DNA from: Mustela lutreola
Taxonomy: Eukaryota; Chordata; Mammalia; Carnivora; Mustelidae
Assembly (NCBI RefSeq): GCF_030435805.1
Contig: NC_081305.1
Coordinates: 51,742,001 to 51,806,000, forward strand
DNA length: 64,000 nucleotides
Direction of reading: 5' to 3'
The notes below the pieces were generated by a model. It saw only the letters and a program-made list of their open reading frames with translations. It was not told the origin of the DNA and did not search any database. Shown in pieces: positions 52,392 to 64,000 of the stretch (positions are counted from its first letter, which is position 1; each line of letters begins with the position of its first letter). A program made the position numbers and the translations under genes.

Positions 52392-52484
52392 GTCTCATTG
52401 AGTTTAAGCCAGACTTGGTGTCCTTTTTGGAACAGAATAAGTTCTGGGATGAGATAAGAAAGGAGACAGTAGCCTTCCATCCAG
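52392..52484 (+). pseudogene. KRAB-B box exon of right KRAB zinc-finger pseudogene
   Basis: Bounded by acceptor TGAACAG and donor GTAGGT, the 93-bp exon encodes LIEFKPDLVSFLEQNKFWDE followed by IRKETVAFHP, a typical B box. It is one codon shorter than its left paralogue. The exon itself is open; loss of function comes from the preceding donor and from the finger exon. Confidence 0.8.
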
Positions 52485-53567
52485 GTAGGTGGGAAAGAAT
52501 GAAGCAGATGACAGAGGTGAGATCCAAATGTGAAAGAGGATGGTTGACCTTAAACTGTGTAGCTTCCATGTATTTTCTTGAATGGAAATAATTTCAGGAA
52601 GCCCAGTGTTGTTGGTCTCCCTCTCAGTGAGGGACATCTGCTATCCAAGATGATAAAACTCTTACATTCTTGAAGAATTCTTCTTCAGCTCCAGAGATGG
52701 TCCATCATATCCACAGAGAGGGCCTGGAGACTCTCCTTGGATGGGGAGGGCCCCCCTAATCAGAGAGTTTCTCCATTGCTGTGAGGGCCCTGGGGTAATC
52801 ACCCTACTTCTGAGGACTTTCGTGTTAAGCCCTTTGTAAGTTCTGTTTTGCCTCCTGTGAAATATGTGTCAGGGTAGTGCTGAGCATGTTGGAGTATGTG
52901 TGGAAATTCCAGAAACACTGGAGACAGACATCTCATACTTTCAGGTATATGCTTTTAAGTGTTATGGGGGATTTAATATGAACTATACAAAACTGAGACT
53001 CTGTAACTTCATCAGATCACAAAGTACCTCCCTAAAATGAGAAAATTCACATCCTGTATTTCCCTTTAGAAGTTCACAGTCTGTGTGTTCCATTCTTAAA
53101 TGGTGAAATAATGTATCTATTTGTTTCCTAGAATTCCTACCTAAATAATGCCATACGGGAGCTAGGACATTTAGAACTCAATTTATAGCCTCTAATGTAG
53201 TCTCAGTTGTTACCTTATTTATTAATAATTGTATCATTTAATAATTTTATCTTATATGAAGTTCTTGTATATTTTTCCATTTTAATTAGTTGTATATGAG
53301 ATTCAGTTTTGATTTTTTAGATCCAAAGTTCCGACGGGACACGGACATGTACTTTACAAGAAGTGAGGGAGCTAATTAGTACAATCCCCATATTTAAGAA
53401 AAACTTGCCTATAAATGTAATTTTACTTCAGGGAAAATTTAGTCATTGGATTTTTCTTCTGATTTCCTCAGAATATACCTGAATTCATCCAAATACTTTT
53501 TTAAAAATAAAGCCATTGTCCATATATTTTCCAAAGTTGGTGTTTATTTAGAAAATAAAGGATTTTG
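52485..53567. other. Intron after right KRAB-B exon
   Basis: The first bases remain similar to the left locus (GAATGAAGCAGATGACAGAG against GAATGAGGCAGATGACAGAG). The rest is unassigned. Confidence 0.5.
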
Positions 53568-53773
53568 GGACGCCTGGGTGGCTCAGTTGGTTGAGCAGCT
53601 GCCTTCGGCTCAGGTCATGATCCCAGCATCCTGGGATCGAGTCCCACATTGTGCTCCTTGCTCGGCGGGGAGCCTGCTTCTCCCTCTGCCTCTGCTTGCC
53701 TCTCTGTCTGCCTGTGCTCGCTCACTCTCCCTCTCTCTCTCTGATAAATAAATAAAATTAAAAAAAAAAAAAA
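53568..53773 (+). repeat. Can-SINE, young
   Basis: AAAGGATTTTG flank on both sides; in an intron of the right KRAB pseudogene. Confidence 0.92.
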
Positions 53774-54053
53774 GAAAGGATTTTGGTTGCTTGGTTCTAC
53801 AGAATGAATTATAGCTTTATATTCTACATAAAAGGAGGTGTATATTAACATGATACATTTTTTAATGTCTTTGAAGTGCTTACTAGTAAAATCTTTCATT
53901 AGACTTTCTTATGGTTGATATTAATGAATATTCATTACAATTTTACTATCAGTGAAGGCATGCCAACAATTCCAATGTTTGTTTTTCATGGGGTCACAGT
54001 CTGTGTTTGAAAATACAGTTACATAGTGATTTTCCTTTTAGATAATTCATCTA

Positions 54054-54243
54054 TTTTTTTAAATTTTATTTATTTATTTGACAGACAGAGATCACAAGTA
54101 GGCAAAGAGGCAGGCAGAGAGAGAGGAGGAAGCAGGCTTCCTACAGAGCAGAGAGTCCAATGTGGGGCCTGATCCCAGGACCCTGGGATCATGACCTGAG
54201 CTGAAGGCAGAGGCTTTAACCCACTGAGCCACCAAGGCACCCC
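54054..54243 (-). repeat. Can-SINE, young
   Basis: In the same intron; CTATTTT flanks. Confidence 0.9.
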
Positions 54244-54619
54244 TATTTTATCTTTAATTGTAGTATTATATACCATAATATGCCTTGGTACCTTCCTCAT
54301 TAACTTTTGTGTCTTCTGTGAGTATTTTTCATTGTGGTTACCTTACAGATTGCTTAAAACAACTTAGAGGTTAAAAAAAAAAAAGGATTTTAAATCTCAT
54401 ATCATCAATTGCACAGAAAACTCTTCATACCGTCTCCACCCCTGCACCCACTTTGTTACCAATATCACAGATTCTGTCTTTAGGTCGTGTGCCTTACTAC
54501 CTACATCAAAGATTTTTATCCTCTCTTAAAAATAAAATTCTGTAGCAGAAATAAACGTCAGGGATACCTAATTACAACACTTACAACACTACAGGTTTGT
54601 GTAATTATCTAAATATTTA

Positions 54620-55560
54620 TGTTTAGAAGACAGCTTTGTGTCCTCGTGTGGTTGCAGTTTGCAGTTTCTGTGTAGAATCCTTTTCATTTCCTCGAGAGCA
54701 TGTTCCTTTTATGTGTCTCAGAGGACAGGTCTACTGGTAAACTTAGAGCATTTTTACTTGGGAATGTCTTCATTTCTACATCTGTGGAAAAGAGTTTTGC
54801 CCAATAAAGTATGCCTAGTGGCCATTATTTATCTTGCAGTACCTGAGCACTCGATGCCAGCCCCAGTCCTGTGGTACCCTATGAGAATCATAGAGGAGAA
54901 GCTTGCAGTCTTTCCCTGTGGAATAGGTTCGATTTCAGCTTTTCACACATCTATGGTATTCATTAGGTTAAGGGGTTTCCTTCTCTCTCTCCGTTGAGTG
55001 TTTCTAATGTAACATGTTGTTACATGTAACATGTTACATGTTTTAATGTAACTTGTGCCCATATTTGTATTCTGTCTCCCTTAATATGATCATGTCATTT
55101 TTGATCTTCATTCTGCTAATGTGGGGTCTTCAAGTTATGGTTCTCTATATGTTGGAGTGCTCTTAATTTCTGGATTGTTTCCTACTTGATGATCTTGTAA
55201 AAAGGGAAAATGTGGTGTTGATTCAGATTGCTATTTATTGTGGACTTTGAGTGACTATTCCTCACAGGTAAAGTTTTGCAAACATTGTCATTTGTAGTGT
55301 CTTTATCTAGCTTGCATGAGCTGGTAATGCTGGTGCTACAGACAGAGTGTTCTGCTAGTTTTCCTGATCATCACTCCTTGGAAATATTTGAGGAGATTTG
55401 CAGTCCTTTCTTCTTTAGTGTCTTTCTGTGTATAAACCGAATTCATCCAGCACACAATTTTTGTTTATTGGGAATATTTTTCTTTTATTCATCCTTCATT
55501 CTGTTTTGTGCTTATACATCAGTTATTTATTAATTTTTTTTTGAATGATGGAGTCTAAAT
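54620..55560 (-). repeat. Diverged L1, antisense, in intron of right KRAB locus
   Basis: Sequence such as TTGGGAATGTCTTCATTTCT and AGTGTCTTTATCTAGCTTGC follows antisense L1 ORF2 order. The first part pairs with the similar segment at 2460-2910 in the left locus. Confidence 0.55.
55006..55053. repeat. Short palindromic repeat of ACATGT/GTTACATG
   Basis: The segment alternates TGTAACATG and GTTACATG units and contains the perfect palindrome GTTACATGTAAC near 55019-55030. Confidence 0.7.
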
Positions 55561-55635
55561 TGGTTATACATTTTTTTTTTTAATTCATCTTTTGGTATGA
55601 ATTTGTGGGCACTGATTACCCATTGTTTTCTTTTC

Positions 55636-55830
55636 TTTTTTTAAAAGATTTTATTTATTAATTTGACAGAGAGAGATCACAAGTAGGCAAAGAGGCAGGC
55701 AGAGAGAGAGGAAGGGAAGCAGGCTCCCTGCTGAGCAGAGAGCCAGATGTGGGACTCGATCCCAGGACCCTGAGATCATGACCTGAGCTAAAGGCAGCGG
55801 CTTAACACACTGAGCCACCCAGGGGCCCCC
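55636..55830 (-). repeat. Can-SINE, young
   Basis: Target-site duplication CCCATTGTTTTCTTT. Confidence 0.93.
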
Positions 55831-56352
55831 CCATTGTTTTCTTTATAAGTACTTTTATTCCTACAGTCTTTTATACTGTATCAACTTTCACTTCTTCACC
55901 TCTCAGTTTAGTCAGTCTTTTCTCTATTATTCTTCATTTAGTTCATGGGTTGTCAATGATGTTGATCTTTTCTGGTTGATATATTCCTATTTTTTTGTAC
56001 TCTGTTTGGTTCATTCGAGTTTTTTGTTTTCCATCATTCTCCTAATTTTACACTCATGCAACCCTTTTCCTGATGGTTACAGATAAAGGAAATTGATTTT
56101 TGAGACAGCAAATATGTGTGATCATACTGCAGAATTATATATTAGGATATATGGTCAGTATGTTATGTGCCATGTTACATTTCCATGGAGAAATGAAGTC
56201 CTGATGAGTCCTTCTCAGCCATCTTTCTGACATGGTCTGATTGACTTGATGCTTCTATATTAGCATTCAAGGGTATATTCTTCTGAATGTAGTAAGTGCA
56301 ATGATTTTATTTTATTTGAAATCTTTCAGCTATATCTTCATCTGACATGCAG

Positions 56353-58450
<2,098 letters not shown>

Positions 58451-58544
58451 GAGAGCATGTGTCTGACCTCTCAGAGAAACTGCCAACTTACTTAACATCC
58501 TAGTAACCATATAGGAGCAAAACTGTAAGATGTAAAGAAAATGG

Positions 58545-58592
58545 ACAAGCCTTTTTTTTTTTTTTTTTTTTTTTTTTGGACAAGCCTTTTTT
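58545..58592. repeat. Bare T-run flanked by a short direct repeat
   Basis: A run of about 25 T (around 58553-58577) is flanked by GGACAAGCCTTTT on both sides. This looks like a retroposition event that left only the tail. It lies just 3' of the zinc-finger exon. Confidence 0.7.
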
Positions 58593-59174
58593 GGATTTCA
58601 GTCTTTACTCAGTCTCACAAAGTGCATACGAGTTTCAAACCCTTGTAACATAATGTGGGTAGATGTTCATTTTAATAGACACTGGCTATTATGCACCAGA
58701 GAGTGCATTCAGGAATGTAACTTGAATGGCATAAATATTTAGAAGACTATTTAATTTCACCTTAAATTCCAATAAATGTAACATAAATCAAGTAAATGGA
58801 ATACTTTATTCACTCTATTCAGACATTACTCTGTATGAAAATAGTGATTATAAGGAAAATTCAAACATTTAGAACGTGTATATGGTATTCTGCTTCAACA
58901 ACATATGTATAAGGGATTTCAATATTTTTATGTTTTACATTGATCCCATGTGACTTTTGTGACTAACAATATTCATGTATTTTACTCTGAAATCTCTCCT
59001 GAGAATCCCTTTACTCCTGCTGAATATGGAAGAGCATGTGGCAGATTGTTGCTCCATCAAAGATACCAGATGCCCTGTACATTAAGTGGATGCATGCGTG
59101 CTTAATTTTCTATGGAAGATGTAGGACCATATAATATACAACGTACGAGGAAAATCTCTATGGAGATGCCTATG

Positions 59175-59255
59175 GTTAAAACATTGATGTAAGCTACCAT
59201 GAAGTAGGTAGATGTAAGCTACATGATGTAAGCTACCATGAAGTAGAACACCTAC
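59175..59255. repeat. Local tandem duplication, GATGTAAGCTAC units
   Basis: GATGTAAGCTACCATGAAGT occurs twice, with a third shorter GATGTAAGCTACAT unit between them. Confidence 0.8.
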
Positions 59256-60129
59256 TACTCCATGTTTTAAACTAAAGAACTTCCTCAATATTAGAAATAG
59301 AAGGTTTTACTAATTGTTCTTTAAGAAAAGGAGGTGGCAGGCAGTACACTATCGAGGCATCTTTGTAAGCACCATCGATTCGTAGTATGACTTGATGTGG
59401 TTAAATGAGGAAATCCTGACAGATGAGAAGCAGGGTAGCTAAGCCTTCCCTACAATGCCATACCACTGAGCATGCACATTTCTTAGGAATGTGCCTCAGT
59501 CCTGAAATTTTGGAAATAGGGAATCCCACATCCTTCTGACAATATGCGAATGCTTCTGCACATGTGTATTCTGTATTTCGAATGATGACGATAGACTGGA
59601 TTTGAAATGCATAACTTAGTGTATGTGTGAACTTAATATATTTTCATTAATAAAACCTAGTGTGTTTTAACATATGGATATGGGTGTGTCATGAATGATG
59701 TGTTATCCTGCCTCCACTATTAATCTTTCTTATTGAAGGTTGCAGGTTAATGATGAATCAATCACCTGTTTGGTACTGGAGTAAAATAATATACCTAGTA
59801 ATCCATTTTCCCAGTAGTCTGAAGGTTTCAGAGGTATGTGACTGTTTTACCCCTAGTCTATGCTATGATTCTCTCCTCTTTGTGAATACGATGATATTAC
59901 CATGGGTGTATTACCAAGGTATGTAACATAGAGATATTGTTGGTGTTTTAGCTCACATACTCCATGATGCTGCTACTTGGCATTGATTGTGTGTAGCTAG
60001 TAGCTTTGTCGGGGCTTTACACTGACATGAGCCCTTCTCAGTAGTGCATTCATACTGCAGGGTCACAAGTTAGTGGAAGATCTGATAGGACATTTGTACC
60101 CTGTCCTTATGACCCACCATCTCTCCTTT

Positions 60130-60328
60130 CTTTTTTTTTTTTATGATTTTATTTATTTATTTGACAGAGAGAAATCAAAAGTAGGCAGAGAGGCAGGCAG
60201 AGAGAGAGAGGATGAAGCAGACTCCCTGCTGAGCAGAGAGCCCAATGTGGGACTCGATCCCAGGACTCTGAGATCATGACCTGAGCTGAAGGCTGTGGCT
60301 TAACCCACTGAGCCACCCAGGTGCCCCC
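60130..60328 (-). repeat. Can-SINE, young
   Basis: CCATCTCTCCT flank on both sides. Confidence 0.92.
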
Positions 60329-61523
60329 ATCTCTCCTATCTTATAATGCTTTTCCTCCCATGTCCCTCAGAGAACCTTCCCCCTCCCCTAGGTCTTCCCT
60401 AAGTCTGTTTTAATCAGAATGGCATATTCTGCACTTAGACTTGGGACTCTATAGTTCTGCACCATGGCCCCAAATGAAATAATGTGTCCCCTGTTCTACA
60501 CTGACTGTTGTTTTGATGTGTCTATGAAGTACACATACGCCTATGACCATGCTATGTGTGTCATAGATACCCCTTAAGAAAGAGAAATCTATCCTGATAG
60601 AAGTGATGTTGTAGGTCAGGGACGAGATAGAATGTATTTAAGATGACGAATTAGCATGTAGAGGAGGATAAGTGTCCCAAGTTACCCAAGTGACTCCTTA
60701 GATGTAGAACAATAATTTCTACTTGTTTTAGGTCCTACTTATCCCTAGATCTCTGGTTGTATTCCCCCTTATTTTTCTTTCCATGTACATAGGCACCAAA
60801 GCCATTCTTTTTTGCCTGTGCTACAGAGACAGTTTCCTCAGATAATGCTTCATTGAGATTACATAGATGGAAAGCCAATGGGTATGAATTCAGACATTTA
60901 GCAAGATGATGTGGGATGTGAATCTCAGTAAAATTTGAGGAAGGCACCACCCTTAAAAAGAATGACAAGACCTATTAATAGGAAATGTGAGGAACTCTTT
61001 ATAGTGTGGGGAGGGAATAGGAGGTGGCTCCCTTTAGTCACTGTAAAGGCGCAGGCAGCTCTTGCTGGTGTCATCTGATGAATACATGTAATGGGGAAAC
61101 AAAAGCCATTTTTGCCAAATGTAGATTACTCTGGCTAGGGAAGTCCTGTTTTATCTTGATGATTTGATTGACCTCCTGTGTCTTCCTGAGGACTAATGCT
61201 GTTGGATGTCGGTGATTACTGTAGTTCCCCTGGCTAGATCCATGACAAAAAATGGAGGAGGCATTGGAGGATGCAATCATGTGGGCAGCTTTAAGATGTC
61301 ACACAGTAGAATATATGTTTGAGATGAAGAAGCCTTCTGGGCAGTGGAATATGCAAGATCGGCAAGGCATATGCTATGGTTGCTTCCAAGGCCTGTTTCC
61401 CAGGTACATAACCCCAGTGTAGGTAATAAGATCCACTGTGGTTGGGTGATCCTTGAGCGAAGCTCCTTTCTTCTGTGCAGGACCTTCTACCCTTTCCTCG
61501 ATGCCATAGTGAGTGTCATTCTA

Positions 61524-61691
61524 TGGCACCTGGGTGTCTCAGTTATTAAGTGTCTGCCTTGGGCTCAGGTCATGAGCCCTGTATCTGGCTTCCTGTTTAG
61601 AAGGAAGCCTACTTCTCTCTATCCTCCTGCTGCTGCTTGTGTTCCCTTTCTCACTGTGTCTGTCTCTGTCAAATAAATAAAATCTTAAAAG
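61524..61691 (+). repeat. Can-SINE, shortened
   Basis: Directly joined to the L1 3' piece at 61692. Confidence 0.85.
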
Positions 61692-61965
61692 TATAAAATT
61701 TTTATTAGGGGGTAGGAAAAGAATAAATGAAACAAGATGGGATCAGGAGGGTGACAAACCATAAGAAATTCTTAATCTCACAAAACAAACTGAGGGTTGC
61801 CGGGGGAATGAGGGTAGGGAGAGGGTGGTGTGGTTAAGGACATTGGGGAACGTATGTGCTATGAAGTGTGTAAACCTGGTGATTCACAGACCTGTACCTC
61901 TGGGGCTGATAATATATTATCTGTTAATAAAAAAAAAAAATTAAAGAACTAAAATTTTTAAAAAG
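61692..61965 (+). repeat. L1 3' end, sense, 5'-truncated
   Basis: Carnivore L1 3'UTR: CATTGGGGAACGTATGTGCT, GTGTAAACCTGGTGATTCAC, GACCTGTACCTCTGGGGC, then an A-rich tail at 61927-61942. Confidence 0.85.
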
Positions 61966-62103
61966 GGGGAGAAAAAATAATATTTTTAAAAATATAAAGA
62001 AACTGGTGGAATCATTTATAATCTACTTCTGTCTGCAAGATCCCACCCCCTTAAGCGCTAAGCATGCAACCACCTCCTTCAGACATTAAAAGTATAGGTC
62101 TTA

Positions 62104-62283
62104 GGGGCTCTGGGGGTGAGTCAGTTAAGGGTCTCACTTTGGCTCAGGTCATGATGTGAGTTTCCCAGCACATAGCCCTGCAGTGGGCTCCCTGCCCAGT
62201 GGTCAGTTGGTTTGTCTCTCCTCCTCTGCCCATCACCATCCACCACCAGGAGGGCATCTCTCTCAAAGAAAAAAAAAAAAAAG
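62104..62283 (+). repeat. Can-SINE, old
   Basis: Diverged head; abuts the possible exon region. AAAAGT(A/G)TAG(G/A)TCTT flanks. Confidence 0.7.
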
Positions 62284-62336
62284 TGTAGATCTTTCTGAGC
62301 ACAAGTCCCACCCACATGCTACTTCAATATACTTAC

Positions 62337-62635
62337 TAAGCTGGACCATAATGCATCACAGAAGTTCTTCCTGACCACTTTGCTGAAGGATCTGATAATT
62401 TTATTATCCAGAAACCCAAGCTGGCTGCCATTCCATTGAAAAGCCAATGCATAAAGCATGAGTTTTGATTGGAATGGAATATCAGCATTATTCAGGAGGC
62501 AAGCCACTTGGAAAGAAGATTCATGATCAAAAATCAACTCCAAGGAATTTACCAGGCCTTCAGAGTTTAGAAGGAGCTTGAGGACAGTGAATCAGGAGGA
62601 GGGAAGCAGGACAGTCTGACACAGTTCTTGATGGC
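62337..62635 (-). other. Protein-like segment, possible exon of an unidentified gene or pseudogene
   Basis: On the minus strand a clean reading stretch includes LELIFDHESSFQVACLLNNA and then MLYALAFQWNGSQLGFLDNK, ending RKNFCDALWSSL. It ends at a consensus donor (CTTA|GTAAGT at 62337/62336), and a possible acceptor GCGCAG lies at 62636. Upstream in the putative exon (AIKNCVRLSCF) the frame differs from the rest, so one frame break is needed. The residue composition (leucine-rich, helical) looks like a real protein, perhaps helical-repeat, but I do not recognise the family. It could be an exon relic or chance. Confidence 0.35.
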
Positions 62636-62879
62636 CTGCGCGCTCACTGTGCCTCCTATGGACATTACAGAGGTGCTTGCAGTATGTGTATGTGTCCCCA
62701 GGCGTGGTTGTGCCAGGGGGTGGGATTACTAGTCCTTCTTGGAGACAATGTGTGATATATAGATGTACAGAGAAGGGTTTACTCTATCATTCATGGAAAG
62801 GTGCTCGCAGAAATTTAAAGCCTTTAAGTTGGCCCAAGAGGCCAAAGGAGGGTTTCAACTTAAGTTAAGAACCTGTCTT

Positions 62880-63060
62880 GGGGCACCTGGGTGGCTCAGT
62901 GGGTTAAAGCAACTGCCTTTGGCTCCGGTCATGATCTCAGGGTCCTGGGATTAAGCTCCATGGCAGGCTCTCTGCCCAGCGGGGAGCCTAATTCCCTTCT
63001 TCTCTCTGCCTGCCTCTCTGCCTATTTGTGATCTCTGTCAAATAAATAAATAAAATCAAA
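62880..63060 (+). repeat. Can-SINE at edge of inverted block
   Basis: Flanks GTTAAGAACCTGTCTT and GTTAGAAAACTGTCTT are related. It occupies the place corresponding to the minus-strand SINE at 14148-14346. Confidence 0.9.
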
Positions 63061-63136
63061 AATAAAAAGTTAGAAAACTGTCTTCAAGGTTTTTCCTGTG
63101 ATATAAATGGCATTATTGCCTTCTGCTACACTGCTG

Positions 63137-63137
<1 letters not shown>

Positions 63138-63169
<32 letters not shown>
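63138..63169. repeat. (TG)n microsatellite
   Basis: About 16 TG units. It corresponds to the AC run at 14046-14067 after inversion but is longer. Confidence 0.95.
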
Positions 63170-63170
<1 letters not shown>

Positions 63171-63217
63171 TCAAGAATCAATTAGATGGAGGACCTTTAT
63201 TAGGAAGAGAGTTGGTC

Positions 63218-63802
63218 ATGATGTTGGAAACAAAGTCAGAAGAAAACATACTAATATGCTTATACCTACAGGTCATTGACATATCTTTGAAACAGGCAGA
63301 TTGACATTCCTCCAAGGACTCAACTGCCATGATTTTAATAGGTTGCTAATTGGAAAAGACAACCCTTACCTGAACTCTCCAACCCCCAGCAGGATCCTGT
63401 AAGTCTACTTTAATATAAAACATTTCCTTTGAATACTTCCCTTTTCTCTCAAACACCCTAGTTTCCTATTGGTAAACATCCTCCAAGCAGATGGCCCACG
63501 GATAAACATCAGAAGGATCACATGACTAAGGATTTTTGGTTGGTAATAAATGACCTTTTCCCAAGAACTGATAGCCCCCTCAAGGTCCTGGATAGCTTGC
63601 TTCCAAAATTCCTTAGATACTTGTGCTATATCAAACCCCCTTCAACTTGAAAGTTTATAATGGACCATACCTCATGACAGAGTGTGGTCTTTCTTCCCCT
63701 GGGTCCTGTCCCCATGCTTTCATAAAATCACCTTTTGCACCATAGACATCTTGGGAATTCTTTCCTTGCCATGGTTATCAAACCATAACATTCTTTCCTA
63801 CA
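63218..63802 (+). repeat. Solo LTR fossil, family A (partner of 13413-13994)
   Basis: Starts TGATGTTGGAAACAAAG and ends TTTCCTACA. It aligns over its whole length with the reverse complement of 13413-13994, including the flanks on both sides. Solo LTR without internal region. Confidence 0.7.
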
Positions 63803-63844
63803 TGGATACCAGAGATTAACAGTTTATACCACAAACAGTTGCCT

Positions 63845-64000
63845 ACCTATAACAGATACATGAAAAAATGTTCAACATCATTAGCCATCAGGGAGATCCA
63901 ACTCAAAACCACATTGAGATACCACCTTACACCAGTTAGAATGGCCAAAATTACAAGACAGCAAGCAAGTGTTGGAGAGGATGTGGAGAAAGGGGTACCC
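63845..64000 (+). repeat. L1 ORF2 segment, sense, runs off the right edge
   Basis: Reads CAGATACATGAAAAAATGTT, then AGATACCACCTTACACCAGT and GTTGGAGAGGATGTGGAGAA. It is the inverted counterpart of L1 at about 13215-13375, joined to the same flank. Confidence 0.85.

Larger units (their letters stand above)
58593..61523. other. 3' flank of right KRAB-ZNF pseudogene
   Basis: Unassigned sequence with one SINE (60130-60328) and a small tandem duplication at 59175-59255. No coding domain seen. Confidence 0.4.

Overview
This is nuclear DNA from a carnivoran mammal, most likely a mustelid (ferret, mink, otter or badger group). By eye about 65 copies of the caniform tRNA-derived SINE (Can-SINE) are present, roughly one per kilobase. 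The young copies read ggcgcctgggtggctcag at the head and carry a CT-rich body and an AAATAAATAAA tail, the form I associate with mustelids. The rest is 5'-truncated L1, old LTR fossils, MER5-like DNA transposon pieces, host gene relics and unassigned sequence. There is no bacterial or viral genome and no operon.

Host gene content is sparse. Two paralogous KRAB loci face away from each other. The left one is on the minus strand (KRAB-A 6085-6211, KRAB-B 5494-5589), has an open reading frame and canonical splice sites, and its zinc-finger exon is not in the window. The right one is on the plus strand (KRAB-A 51741-51867, KRAB-B 52392-52484, zinc-finger exon about 56353-58450) and is a pseudogene: altered splice donor, a SINE inside the finger exon, and stops in the fingers. 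Their introns also align. Between them lie a vomeronasal type-1 receptor (V1R) pseudogene (31815-32745), an LDHA processed pseudogene (33035-34712, minus) and a processed RANBP1 copy (49601-50641, plus) whose 208-codon frame is intact. KRAB-ZNF genes together with V1R relics suggest a ZNF cluster like that of human 19q13 (inference).

Layout: 1-6.2 kb left KRAB locus and its introns; 6.2-12 kb solo LTRs, a block of adjacent SINEs and a possible 5' exon near 10.1 kb; 12.5-14.3 kb an L1/LTR/SINE block; 14.3-17.4 kb MLT1 and two further LTRs; 17.5-18.5 kb a GC-rich CpG island, the best promoter candidate; 19-31 kb mostly L1 and SINE; 31.8-34.7 kb V1R and LDHA relics; 35-49 kb L1, SINE and LTR fossils; 49.6-50.7 kb RANBP1 retrocopy; 51.7-58.5 kb right KRAB-ZNF pseudogene; 58.5-64 kb unassigned sequence, a possible unknown exon at 62.3-62.6 kb, and an inverted partner of the 12.9-14.3 kb block.

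The main points of interest are the intact RANBP1 retrocopy, the inverted L1/LTR/flank block shared by 12.9-14.3 kb and 62.9-64.0 kb (implying an inverted segmental duplication that runs off the right edge), and a protein-like segment at 62337-62635 that I cannot name. I found no undescribed gene system; the novelty is in genome structure and retrocopies. All coordinates of repeats are by eye and may be off by some tens of bases.
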